From the NCBI GenBank assembly GCA_030679805.1, contig JAUXST010000517.1:1-16694 (forward strand): a DNA stretch of 16,694 bases, read 5' to 3'. Below the pieces are notes generated by a model that saw only the letters and a list, made by a program, of their open reading frames with translations, made no database searches and was not told the DNA's origin. Positions 7,409-15,216 of this stretch are shown piece after piece (the first letter of the stretch is position 1; each line of letters opens with the position of its first letter). This stretch comes from Reyranella sp. (GTDB lineage: Bacteria > Pseudomonadota > Alphaproteobacteria > Reyranellales > Reyranellaceae). Position numbers and translations under genes: made by a program.

Positions 7409-7603
7409 TTAGCGCTTTTCGTCTTCGACGCGCACGAGATGGCGCACCTTGTTGATCATGCCGCGCACCTCGGGTGAATCGACGAGTTCGCGCGTGCGGT
7501 GACGCTTGTTCAGGCCCAGCCCGATCAGCGTACCGCGCTGGTCATCCGTGCGGCCGATGTGGCTGCCCGTCTGGGTGATCTTGATCTTCTTGCCGTCGGC
7601 CAT
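7409..7603 (-). CDS. rpmD: 50S ribosomal protein L30
   Basis: A 64-aa bacterial short-form L30. KIKITQTGSHIGRTDDQRGTL, then GLNKRHRTRELVDSPEVRGMINKVRHLVRVE, matches the ferredoxin-like fold family across its length. It binds 23S rRNA near the central protuberance. It lies 12 bp after rpsE. The ATG start gives the usual size. Confidence 0.97.
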   Translation of the reverse strand: MADGKKIKITQTGSHIGRTDDQRGTLIGLGLNKRHRTRELVDSPEVRGMINKVRHLVRVEDEKR

Positions 7604-7615
7604 GGTCGAATTCCT

Positions 7616-8197
7616 TTACGCCGCCTCGACGACGGTCTCGTCGCGACGGCCGAGCAGGTCACCGACCTTCTTGCCGCGGCGGGTCGCGACCATGCGCGGC
7701 GAGTTGAGCTGCTCGAGCGCCTTGAACGTCGCCTTGATCATGTTGTGCGGATTGGACGTGCCGACCGACTTAGCGACGATGTCCTTGAGACCCAGCGTCT
7801 CGAACACCGCGCGCATCGGGCCGCCGGCGATGATGCCGGTGCCGGCCGGAGCCGAACGCAGCGTCACCTTGCCGGCGCCGAACCGGCCCTTCACGTCGTG
7901 ATGCAGCGTGCGGCCGTCGCGCAGCGGCACGCGGATCAGCGCGCGCTTGGCGGGTTCCGTCGCCTTGCGGATGGCCTCTGGAACCTCACGGGCCTTGCCG
8001 GCGCCATGGCCGACGCGACCGCGCTGGTCACCGACGACGACGATGGCGGCGAACGCGAAGCGACGACCGCCCTTCACCACCTTCGCGACGCGATTGATGG
8101 TGACCAGCTTGTCGGTCAGTTCGTTGTCCTCGTCGCGGTCACGGCCCCGATCGCGATCGCGTGGGGAACGGCCGGAACCGCCGGGTGAACGAGCCAT
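7616..8197 (-). CDS. rpsE: 30S ribosomal protein S5
   Basis: S5 helps shape the mRNA entry channel and decoding accuracy. The 193-aa protein has the double-stranded RNA-binding-like N domain (VTINRVAKVVKGGRRFAF, about 33-50), VGHGAGKAREVPEAIRKA, and the C domain with APAGTGIIAGGPMRAVFE and GTSNPHNMIKATFKAL. Its first 30 residues are a low-complexity tail with alternating Arg and Asp (RDRDRGRDRDED), longer and more charged than the E. coli N-terminus. The ATG gives MARSPGG; a shorter start is not available before the conserved ELTDKLVTINR segment, so the tail is probably real. Confidence 0.97.
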   Translation of the reverse strand: MARSPGGSGRSPRDRDRGRDRDEDNELTDKLVTINRVAKVVKGGRRFAFAAIVVVGDQRGRVGHGAGKAREVPEAIRKATEPAKRALIRVPLRDGRTLHHDVKGRFGAGKVTLRSAPAGTGIIAGGPMRAVFETLGLKDIVAKSVGTSNPHNMIKATFKALEQLNSPRMVATRRGKKVGDLLGRRDETVVEAA

Positions 8198-8211
8198 GTG
8201 TTAACTCCCGA

Positions 8212-8574
8212 TCAGAACGACAGGCCGCCCTCACGGGCGGCATTGGCCAGCGCAGCGATGCGGCCGTGATAGATGTAGCCGCCGCGGTCGAAGACGACTT
8301 CCTTGACGCCGGCGGCGACGGCGCGCTGAGCAATCAGCTTGCCCACCTCGGCGGCGGCACCCTTGTCGGCGCCGGTCTTGATCTTGCCCTTGACGTCCTT
8401 GTCGAGCGACGAGGCCGCGGCCAGAGTCAGCCCCTTCCGGTCGTCGATGACCTGGGCATAGATGTGCTTGCCCGAGCGGAAGACGCTGAGGCGAGGACGG
8501 CCGCCGGCGGCCTGGCGCAGCGCGTAGCGCGTGCGCCGCTGGCGGCGGGCGAATAGAGCGTTGCGATCGGACAT
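8212..8574 (-). CDS. rplR: 50S ribosomal protein L18
   Basis: L18 binds 5S rRNA together with L5 and L25. The 120 aa include RRQRRTRYALRQAAGGRPRLSVFRS, HIYAQVIDD, TLAAASSLDK and the C-terminus VVFDRGGYIYHGRIAALANAAREGGLSF, all standard (only fragments quoted). The ATG at 8574 is preferred: MSDRNALFARRQRRTRYAL fits L18 and GAGG lies upstream. A longer reading would run 57 bases back into rplF and add a non-conserved basic stretch. The gap from rplF is 13 bp. Confidence 0.97.
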   Translation of the reverse strand: MSDRNALFARRQRRTRYALRQAAGGRPRLSVFRSGKHIYAQVIDDRKGLTLAAASSLDKDVKGKIKTGADKGAAAEVGKLIAQRAVAAGVKEVVFDRGGYIYHGRIAALANAAREGGLSF

Positions 8575-8587
8575 GTTGGTCTCGCCT

Positions 8588-9121
8588 CTACTTCTTCTTG
8601 CCTTCTTTGCGCCGGATCTTCTCGTTGGCATACTTGATGCCCTTGCCCTTGTAGGGCTCCGGCGGGCGCAGGCTGCGGATATTCGCCGCGAGCTGGCCCA
8701 CTTTCTGACGATCCGCGCCGGTGATCTCGACCTCGGTCGGCTTCACGGCCTTGATCTGGATCCCAGCCGGGATCGGCACCTCGACGTCGTGGCTAAAGCC
8801 GAGCTGCAGCTTCAGCATCTTGGCATCGGCCTGGGCGCGATAGCCGACGCCGTTGATCTCGAGGTTGATCGTGAAGCCATCCGACACTCCGCGAACGACG
8901 TTGCTCGCGAGGTTGCGCGCCGTGCCCCACTGCATGCGGGCGCGGCGGCTCTCAGTGCGTGGCTTGAAGACAAGCGCCTCGCCTTCCTTGGCAACCGAGA
9001 CGTCGTCGTGGACCATCAATTGCAATTCGCCCCGCTTGCCCTTGGCCTTCAGATGCTGGCCCTTGAGCTCGATCGTGACACCGGCGGGAATGGGAACCGG
9101 ATTTTTGCCGACGCGCGACAT
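8588..9121 (-). CDS. rplF: 50S ribosomal protein L6
   Basis: L6 lies near the factor-binding site of the 50S. The 177 aa start MSRVGKNPVPIPAGV and contain the two repeated L6 domains: the first with KAKGKRGELQL, the second with GYRAQADAKMLKLQLGFSH. The signature RSLRPPEPYKGKGIKYANEK sits near the C-terminus, followed by a Lys/Arg tail. The gap from rpsH is only 2 bp, so coupled translation is likely. Confidence 0.98.
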   Translation of the reverse strand: MSRVGKNPVPIPAGVTIELKGQHLKAKGKRGELQLMVHDDVSVAKEGEALVFKPRTESRRARMQWGTARNLASNVVRGVSDGFTINLEINGVGYRAQADAKMLKLQLGFSHDVEVPIPAGIQIKAVKPTEVEITGADRQKVGQLAANIRSLRPPEPYKGKGIKYANEKIRRKEGKKK

Positions 9122-9123
9122 GG

Positions 9124-9519
9124 TCAGAACACCTTGCAGATGACTTCGCCGCCGACATTGGCGGCGCGCGCCTCGGCGTCGGTCATGTCGCCTCGCGGCG
9201 TGGACAGGATCGATTTGCCGAGGCCATTGAAGTGGCGCGGCAACTCACGAATCTTCGAGTAGACACGGCGGCCCGGGGTAGAGACGCGCTTGATCTCCTT
9301 GATGACCGGACGGCCGTTGTCGTACTTCAATTCGATGCGAAGCTCCTTCACACCAGGGCGAAGCTCTTCCTCGAACCAGCCGCGGATATAACCCTCGCGC
9401 TGGAGCACATCGAGAACATTCGACCGCAGCCGCGAGGCAGGCGCGGTCACGCTGTCTAGGCGTGCCGACTGGCCGTTGCGGATGCGTGTCAGCAAATCGC
9501 CGACGGGATCTGTCATCAT
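9124..9519 (-). CDS. rpsH: 30S ribosomal protein S8
   Basis: S8 binds the central domain of 16S rRNA; in E. coli it also represses the spc operon. The 131 aa include DPVGDLLTRIRNGQ, VLQREGYIRGW, KRVSTPGRRVYSKIRELPR and the C-terminal GLGKSILSTPRGDMTDAEAR, then GGEVICKVF. Two adjacent ATG codons (9519, 9516) could serve as start; the upstream GGGGGA fits either, so the N-terminus is uncertain by one residue. Confidence 0.97.
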   Translation of the reverse strand: MMTDPVGDLLTRIRNGQSARLDSVTAPASRLRSNVLDVLQREGYIRGWFEEELRPGVKELRIELKYDNGRPVIKEIKRVSTPGRRVYSKIRELPRHFNGLGKSILSTPRGDMTDAEARAANVGGEVICKVF

Positions 9520-9535
9520 GGTCTACGGTCCCCCG

Positions 9536-9841
9536 TTACCAGCTCGACTTCACCACGCCGGGCAGAGCGCCCGACGAGGCGAGCTCACGCAGCGCGAGGC
9601 GCGAGAGCTTGAACTTGCGATACACCGCCCGCGGACGGCCGGTGAGCTCGCAGCGATTGCGAATGCGCGTCGGCGAAGAGTTGCGCGGCAGCTTGGCGAG
9701 CTTGAGCCGAGCGCCGAAGCGATCTTCCGGCGACAGCTTGTCGTCGACCGCCATCGCCTTCAGCTTGGCGCGCTTGCCGGCATACTGCTTCGCCATCCTG
9801 GCGCGCCGGTTGTTCTTTTCGACTGAACTCGTCTTGGCCAT
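9536..9841 (-). CDS. rpsN: 30S ribosomal protein S14, zinc-free long form
   Basis: S14 joins the 30S head late in assembly. The 101 aa begin MAKTSSVEKNNRRARMAKQ and end with NRCELTGRPRAVYRKFKLSR, then LRELASSGALPGVVKSSW, diagnostic of S14. Only one cysteine is present, so this is the long C-minus version without the Cys4 zinc site. ATG 9841 fits the family. The same frame stays open far upstream through rplE, but that sequence is not S14-like. Confidence 0.97.
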   Translation of the reverse strand: MAKTSSVEKNNRRARMAKQYAGKRAKLKAMAVDDKLSPEDRFGARLKLAKLPRNSSPTRIRNRCELTGRPRAVYRKFKLSRLALRELASSGALPGVVKSSW

Positions 9842-9855
9842 TTGATTCTCCGGCC

Positions 9856-10398
9856 TCAGTTCACGAACGGGAAGTCGAAGCCGCGGAGAAGCGCTCGGGC
9901 TTCCGCGTCCGTCTTCGCTGTCGTGCAGATGATGATGTCCATGCCGCGCACCTGGTCGACCTTGTCGTAATCGATCTCGGGAAACACGATCTGCTCCTTC
10001 AGGCCCATGGCGAAGTTGCCACGGCCGTCGAACGACTTGCCGTTGAGGCCGCGGAAATCGCGGACCCGAGGCAGGGCGATGTTGATCAGCCGATCGACGA
10101 ACTCGTACATCCGGTCGCGGCGCAGCGTGACCTTGGCGCCGATCGCCATGCCCTCGCGCAGCTTGAAGGTCGCGATCGAGATGCGCGACTTGGTGACCAC
10201 CGGCTTCTGGCCGGTGATCGCCGTCAGGTCGGCAACTGCGCCATCCACGGCCTTGCGGTCGTTGACGGCTTCGCCGACGCCCATGTTGATGACAATCTTC
10301 TCCAGCTTCGGCACCTCGAAGGGGTTCTTGTAGGAGAACTCCTTGATCAGCGCTTCGCGGAGGGTCTTGGCGTAGTGTTCTTGCAGTCGCGCGGGCAT
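9856..10398 (-). CDS. rplE: 50S ribosomal protein L5
   Basis: L5 binds 5S rRNA and contacts P-site tRNA and S13. The 180 aa contain LQEHYAKTLREALIKEF, VPKLEKIVINMGVGEA, TGQKPVVTKSRISIATFKLR, PRVRDFRGLNGKSFDGRGN, and the ending ALLRGFDFPFVN, all standard. Full family length. It lies 11 bp after rplX and 14 bp before rpsN. Confidence 0.98.
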   Translation of the reverse strand: MPARLQEHYAKTLREALIKEFSYKNPFEVPKLEKIVINMGVGEAVNDRKAVDGAVADLTAITGQKPVVTKSRISIATFKLREGMAIGAKVTLRRDRMYEFVDRLINIALPRVRDFRGLNGKSFDGRGNFAMGLKEQIVFPEIDYDKVDQVRGMDIIICTTAKTDAEARALLRGFDFPFVN

Positions 10399-10409
10399 GG
10401 CCCGTTCTC

Positions 10410-10733
10410 CTAGCGGTCGATGGTCTCGCCGGAGGCGCGCGCAAAGCGCACCTTACGGCCGTCTTCAAGGAACCGGAACCCGACTTTCGTCGGCTTTTCC
10501 GATTTGGGATCCAGCAGGGCCACGTTGGAGACGTGAATCGCGGCCTCGCGTTCGATGATTCCGCCGGACTCGGCCCGGCTCGGCTTGGTGTGGCGCTTGA
10601 TCATGTTCACGCCGGAAACGACGACGCGCTGCTCCTTGGGAAGCACGCGCAGTACGTCTCCCACCTTGCCCTTGCTGCCACCGGTGATGACTTTCACCCG
10701 GTCGCCCTTCTTGATCTTGAGTTTGTTGGCCAT
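10410..10733 (-). CDS. rplX: 50S ribosomal protein L24
   Basis: L24 is an early 50S assembly initiator. The 107 aa begin MANKLKIKKGDRVKVITG and carry the KOW motif (KGDRVKVITGGSKGKVGDV, about 9-27), then GVNMIKRHTKPS and a C-terminal FRFLEDGRKVRFARASGE segment. Normal size. The start lies 2 bp after the rplN stop. Confidence 0.98.
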   Translation of the reverse strand: MANKLKIKKGDRVKVITGGSKGKVGDVLRVLPKEQRVVVSGVNMIKRHTKPSRAESGGIIEREAAIHVSNVALLDPKSEKPTKVGFRFLEDGRKVRFARASGETIDR

Positions 10734-10735
10734 GG

Positions 10736-11104
10736 CTAGAGCACCTCAGGCGCAAGCGAGATGATCTTCATGAACTTCTTGGCGCGCAGCTCGCGCGTCA
10801 CCGGTCCGAAGATACGGGTGCCGATCGGCTCATCCTGCTTGCTGATGAGCACCGCGGCATTGCGGTCGAAGCGGATGGCGCTGCCGTCGGCCCGGCGCAG
10901 CGCGAACGACGTGCGGACGACGACGGCGCGATGCACCTCGCCCTTCTTCACGCGGCCGCGCGGGATGGCTTCCTTGATCGACACGACGATGACGTCGCCG
11001 ACGCTGGCGTACTTGCGGCGCGAGCCGCCGAGCACCTTGATGCACTGGACTCGCCGGGCGCCTGAATTGTCGGCGACCTCGAGATTGGTACGCATCTGGA
11101 TCAT
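10736..11104 (-). CDS. rplN: 50S ribosomal protein L14
   Basis: L14 forms an intersubunit bridge with 16S rRNA and contacts L19. The 122 aa match the family end to end: MIQMRTNLEVADNSGARR, CIKVLGGSRRKYASVGDVIV, RADGSAIRFDRNAAVLI and IFGPVTRELRAKKFMKIISL. Length is exactly usual. It follows rpsQ after 18 bp. Confidence 0.98.
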   Translation of the reverse strand: MIQMRTNLEVADNSGARRVQCIKVLGGSRRKYASVGDVIVVSIKEAIPRGRVKKGEVHRAVVVRTSFALRRADGSAIRFDRNAAVLISKQDEPIGTRIFGPVTRELRAKKFMKIISLAPEVL

Positions 11105-11122
11105 GATCTGTGCTCCGGTCCG

Positions 11123-11371
11123 CTAGGCCTTCGCCGCCTCGACCAGAACTTCCCAGCTCTTGGTCTTGGACAGCGGGCGGCACTCGCGGATGCGCACGAT
11201 TTCGCCGACCTTGCCCTTGAAGACATTGGCCTCGTCGTGCGCGTGATACTTCTTCGACCTACGGATGAACTTCTTGTAGATCGGGTGCTGAATGCGCCGC
11301 TCGACTTTCACGACGATGGTCTTGTCCATCTTGTCGCTGACGACGACGCCTTCCAGGATACGTTTCGGCAT
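11123..11371 (-). CDS. rpsQ: 30S ribosomal protein S17
   Basis: S17 is a primary 16S rRNA binder in the 5' domain. The 82-aa OB-fold protein reads MPKRILEGVVVSDKMDKT, VERRIQHPIYKKFIRRSKKY, HDEANVFKGKVGEIVRIREC and PLSKTKSWEVLVEAAKA, diagnostic throughout. It lies 10 bp after rpmC. Confidence 0.98.
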   Translation of the reverse strand: MPKRILEGVVVSDKMDKTIVVKVERRIQHPIYKKFIRRSKKYHAHDEANVFKGKVGEIVRIRECRPLSKTKSWEVLVEAAKA

Positions 11372-11381
11372 TTATCGCTCC

Positions 11382-11573
11382 TTAACCCGCGGCCTTTTCG
11401 CCCTGCACCGTCTTGATGCGGGCGATGTCGCGGCGCACGTGGCGCGCGCGGGCGGTCTTCTGCAGCTGGCCACCGGCCTTCTGGAAACGCAGATTGAACG
11501 CTTCCTTCCGGAGGTTGCCGAGTTCGGTCTTGAGTTCGTCCTTGGTCTTGGGACGCAGATCACTGGCTTTCAT
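11382..11573 (-). CDS. rpmC: 50S ribosomal protein L29
   Basis: L29 sits at the peptide tunnel exit next to L23 and is part of the docking area for SRP and trigger factor. The 63-aa all-helical protein shows DLRPKTKDELKTELGNLRKE, NLRFQKAGGQLQKTARAR and VRRDIARIKT, the family core. Gaps of 10 bp on both sides. Confidence 0.97.
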   Translation of the reverse strand: MKASDLRPKTKDELKTELGNLRKEAFNLRFQKAGGQLQKTARARHVRRDIARIKTVQGEKAAG

Positions 11574-11583
11574 CTCGGCCCCC

Positions 11584-12003
11584 TCAGCCTTCGGCGCCGA
11601 CGCGAGCGACGAAGCGCGTCTTGATCGGAAGCTTGGCAGCGGCGAGCGCCAGGGCTTCCTTGGCGACGAGCACCGGCACGCCTTCCAGCTCGAACAGGAT
11701 GCGGCCCGGCTTCACGCGCGCCGCCCAGAATTCCGGAGCGCCCTTGCCGGAGCCCATGCGGACTTCGGCCGGCTTCTTCGACACAGGCACGTCCGGGAAC
11801 ACCCGGATCCACACGCGGCCGGCACGCTTCATGTGACGCGTGATGGCACGGCGAGCAGCCTCGATCTGGCGCGCCGTCAGGCGGTCCGGCTCCATCGCCT
11901 TCAGCCCGTAGGAGCCGAAGTCGAGGTTGAAGCCGCCCTTGGCAGCGCCGCTGATGCGGCCCTTGAAGGCCTTGCGGTACTTGGTGCGCTTGGGTTGCAG
12001 CAT
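11584..12003 (-). CDS. rplP: 50S ribosomal protein L16
   Basis: L16 lies near the A-site tRNA elbow. The 139 aa begin MLQPKRTKYRKAFKGRISG and contain GSYGLKAMEP, ARQIEAARRAITRHMKRAG, the loop PVSKKPAEVRMGSGKGAPEF that reaches toward the peptidyl transferase centre, and GRILFELEGV. Length is standard. It lies 6 bp after rpsC. Confidence 0.98.
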   Translation of the reverse strand: MLQPKRTKYRKAFKGRISGAAKGGFNLDFGSYGLKAMEPDRLTARQIEAARRAITRHMKRAGRVWIRVFPDVPVSKKPAEVRMGSGKGAPEFWAARVKPGRILFELEGVPVLVAKEALALAAAKLPIKTRFVARVGAEG

Positions 12004-12009
12004 GGCGTC

Positions 12010-12729
<720 letters not shown>

Positions 12730-13116
12730 TTACTTGTCCTCCGCCTCGGCGCGCTCACGCACCACGATCGTCAGATGAGCGAACGGCTTGATGATGCCGG
12801 CCGAACGGCCGCGACCCCGTGTCTGGAAGCGCTTCATGACCAGGCCCTTGCCGACCGACGCTTCGGCCACGATCAGACGATCTACGTCGAGATTGTGGTT
12901 GTTCTCGGCGTTGGCGATCGCCGAGTTCAACGCCTTCTTGACGTCGATCGCGATACGCTTCTTCGAGAAGGTGAGTTCGTTCACGGCCTGCGAGGCCTTC
13001 TTGCCGCGAATGGTGGCGGCGACGAGGTCGAGCTTGCGCGGGCTGACGCGAACGGCGCGCAGTACGGCCTTGGCCTCGTTGTCCGCCTCACGGCGTGGAG
13101 TGGGTTGCTTGCTCAT
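12730..13116 (-). CDS. rplV: 50S ribosomal protein L22
   Basis: L22 reaches into the exit tunnel through a long beta hairpin. The 128 aa include VRVSPRKLDLVAATIRGK, KKALNSAIANAENNHNLDVD and the hairpin region FQTRGRGRSAGIIKPFAHLT. A short polar leader (about 15 residues) precedes the core, as in several alphaproteobacteria. The start ATG is 5 bp past the rpsS stop; the stop codon touches the rpsC ATG. Confidence 0.98.
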   Translation of the reverse strand: MSKQPTPRREADNEAKAVLRAVRVSPRKLDLVAATIRGKKASQAVNELTFSKKRIAIDVKKALNSAIANAENNHNLDVDRLIVAEASVGKGLVMKRFQTRGRGRSAGIIKPFAHLTIVVRERAEAEDK

Positions 13117-13121
13117 CGCGT

Positions 13122-13400
13122 CTAATCCCTGGAAACCTTCTTGTCGCCCGAGTGGGACGTGAAGGTCCTGGTCGGCGAGAACTCGCCGAGCTTGTGACCG
13201 ACCATCTCTTCGGAGACGTTCACCGGAATGAACTTCCGGCCGTTATAGACAGCGAACGTCAGGCCGACGAACTGCGGCAGGATCGTCGAGCGGCGCGACC
13301 ACGTCTTGATCACTTCGCTGCGCACGGTCTGACTCGCCTTTTCGACCTTCTTGATGAGGCTCCCGTCCACGAACGGGCCCTTCCAAACGGAACGTGCCAC
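13122..13400 (-). CDS. rpsS: 30S ribosomal protein S19 (GTG start)
   Basis: S19 sits in the 30S head with S13. The 92 aa begin MARSVWKGPFVDGSLIKK and show TWSRRSTILPQFVGLTFAVY, GRKFIPVNVSEEMVGHKLGE and FSPTRTF, all diagnostic. The start is GTG at 13400-13398, backed by an exceptionally good TAGGAGG (13415-13409) 8 nt upstream. Normal length. Confidence 0.98.
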   Translation of the reverse strand: MARSVWKGPFVDGSLIKKVEKASQTVRSEVIKTWSRRSTILPQFVGLTFAVYNGRKFIPVNVSEEMVGHKLGEFSPTRTFTSHSGDKKVSRD

Positions 13401-13418
13401 TTTACTTGCCTCCTACCG

Positions 13419-14249
13419 TCAGCGTGTCGAGTGACGGCTGCGGATGATGTACTTGTCCGTCGCCTTGTTCTTGCGTGTCTTCTTGCCCTTGGTCGGCTTG
13501 CCCCACGGCGTGACCGGATGGCGACCGCCCGAGGTGCGGCCTTCGCCGCCGCCGTGCGGATGGTCGACCGGGTTCATGGCGACGCCGCGGACGTGCGGGC
13601 GGCGGCCGAGCCAACGCTGGCGACCAGCCTTGCCGATGACGATGTTCTGGTTGTCGGGGTTGCTGACCGCGCCGACGGTGGCCAGGCATTCGCCCGATAC
13701 GAGACGCAGCTCGCCCGAGCTGAGCTTGATCTGGGCGTAGCCGGCATCCTTGCCGACGAGCTGGGCATAGTTGCCGGCCGAGCGGGCGAGCTGGCCGCCA
13801 CCGGCCTTCTTGAGCTCGACGTTATGGACGATCGTACCGACCGGCATGTTGCCGAGCGGCATGGCGTTGCCCGGCTTGATATCGACGCGCTCGCCGGAGA
13901 CGACCTGATCGCCCGCCTTCAGGCGCTGCGGCGCCAGGATGTAGGCGAGTTCGCCGTCGGCGTACTTGAGCAGGGCGATGTACGCGGTGCGGTTGGGATC
14001 GTACTCGATGCGCTCGACCGTGCCGACGACGTCGAACTTGCGACGCTTGAAGTCGATGATGCGCAGGCGGCGCTTGTGCCCGCCACCCATGTGGTGGCTG
14101 GTGATGCGGCCGTGATTGTTGCGCCCGCCGGTGTTGTGCTTGCCGACAGTCAGCGCCTTGACCGGCTTGCCCTTCCAGAGGCCCGTCCGGTCGACGATGA
14201 CCAGCTGTCGGAGCGACGGCGTGATCGGCTTGTATGTCTTGAGTGCCAT
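13419..14249 (-). CDS. rplB: 50S ribosomal protein L2
   Basis: L2 is a primary 23S rRNA binder needed for subunit joining and peptidyl transfer. The 276 aa begin MALKTYKPITPSLRQLVIVD, carry GGRNNHGRITSHHMGGGHKR (about 42-61), and near the C-terminus have MNPVDHPHGGGEGRTSGG with the conserved functional histidine at about residue 230, then TPWGKPTKGKKTRKN. Length matches the family. Gaps of 16 and 18 bp. Confidence 0.99.
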   Translation of the reverse strand: MALKTYKPITPSLRQLVIVDRTGLWKGKPVKALTVGKHNTGGRNNHGRITSHHMGGGHKRRLRIIDFKRRKFDVVGTVERIEYDPNRTAYIALLKYADGELAYILAPQRLKAGDQVVSGERVDIKPGNAMPLGNMPVGTIVHNVELKKAGGGQLARSAGNYAQLVGKDAGYAQIKLSSGELRLVSGECLATVGAVSNPDNQNIVIGKAGRQRWLGRRPHVRGVAMNPVDHPHGGGEGRTSGGRHPVTPWGKPTKGKKTRKNKATDKYIIRSRHSTR

Positions 14250-14265
14250 CTCTCGTTCCCTTGTC

Positions 14266-14589
14266 CTACAGGCCCGTGGTCACGTCGATCTTGTGACCAT
14301 CGACCAGCGAGACGATCGCTTTCTTCCAGTCGCTCCGCACGCCCGGCCGGCCGCGGAATACCTTGCTCTTGCCCTTGACGGTGACGGTATTGACCGCCTT
14401 CACCTTGACCTTGAACAGACCTTCGATGGCCTGCTTGATCTCGGGCTTGGTCGCGTCGGCGGCGACTTTGAAGGTCACCTGGCTGTGCTCGGAGCCGTTG
14501 GTCGTCTTCTCGGTGATCAGCGGCGCACGAATCACTTCGTACATGCGCGCCCGCGAGACGGTCTCGGCCTTGTAGCGCTTGGCGCTCAT
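14266..14589 (-). CDS. rplW: 50S ribosomal protein L23
   Basis: L23 forms the tunnel-exit docking site for trigger factor and SRP. The 107-aa product has YEVIRAPLITEKTT (about 18-31), VTFKVAADATKPEIKQAIEG, LFKVKVKAVNTVTVKGKSK and RSDWKKAIVSL, the normal pattern. A polar N-terminal extension of some 15 residues precedes the core. ATG 14589 overlaps the rplD stop (ATGA, 14586-14589), which fixes the start and implies translational coupling. Confidence 0.98.
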   Translation of the reverse strand: MSAKRYKAETVSRARMYEVIRAPLITEKTTNGSEHSQVTFKVAADATKPEIKQAIEGLFKVKVKAVNTVTVKGKSKVFRGRPGVRSDWKKAIVSLVDGHKIDVTTGL

Positions 14590-15206
14590 TGCAGACGCTC
14601 CTCGAGATGCTTGACGGCATCGCGCGTCAGCACGAGCGTGTCGCGACGCAGGATGTCGTAGACGTTGACGCCCTGCTGCGGCAGCACGTCGATGTGGGCG
14701 ATGTTGGAGGCCGCCCGCGCGAAATTGGTGTCGACCTCGGCGCCGGCGATGATCAGCGCGCTCGAGATGCCGAGCTTGCCGAAATGGGCCGTCAGCTTGG
14801 CCGTCTTCGGCTCCGCCAGGGCGGCCACCTCGACGATGATCAGCTTGCCTTCGGCCGCCTTCGACGACAACGCCGACCGGAGCGCCAGCTTGCGGACCTT
14901 CTTGGGCAGGTCGCTGGCATGGCTGCGCACGACGGGCCCGAACGCCTTGCCACCGCCGCGGAACTGCGGGGCCGCCTCGTTGCCGTGACGGGCGCGACCA
15001 GTGCCCTTCTGGGCGTACATCTTCTTGGCCGTCGCCGTGACTTCGGCGCGCCCCTTGGTCTTGTGCGTACCCTGCTGGCGGCGCGACAGCTGCCACACGA
15101 CGCAACGATGCAGGATGTCCTTGCGGACGGGCACGGCGAACACCGCGTCGGCGAGATCGATCTCGCCGGCACTGCCGCCTTCAATGGTTTTGACCGCGAT
15201 CTTCAT
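14586..15206 (-). CDS. rplD: 50S ribosomal protein L4
   Basis: L4 is an early assembly protein whose loop reaches the exit tunnel; in E. coli it also represses the S10 operon. The 206 aa include DILHRCVVWQLSRRQQGTH, the basic tunnel loop KMYAQKGTGRARHGNEAAPQ with FRGGGKAFGP, and the C-terminal VYDILRRDTLVLTRDAV. ATG 15206 is chosen because MKIAVKTIEG matches L4; the frame is open further back into rplC but encodes nothing L4-like. No S10-type L4-binding leader can be judged, since the operon's 5' end lies outside the window. Confidence 0.98.
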   Translation of the reverse strand: MKIAVKTIEGGSAGEIDLADAVFAVPVRKDILHRCVVWQLSRRQQGTHKTKGRAEVTATAKKMYAQKGTGRARHGNEAAPQFRGGGKAFGPVVRSHASDLPKKVRKLALRSALSSKAAEGKLIIVEVAALAEPKTAKLTAHFGKLGISSALIIAGAEVDTNFARAASNIAHIDVLPQQGVNVYDILRRDTLVLTRDAVKHLEERLQ

Positions 15207-15216
15207 GATCTGATCC

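Noticed and set aside
8575..8631. Longer L18 from an upstream start
   Set aside because: The extension lies inside rplF and encodes non-conserved basic residues; ATG 8574 gives the standard 120 aa.
9842..10468. Extended S14 frame running back through rplE
   Set aside because: The upstream translation is the out-of-frame reading of L5 and is not S14-like; ATG 9841 gives the exact S14 N-terminus.
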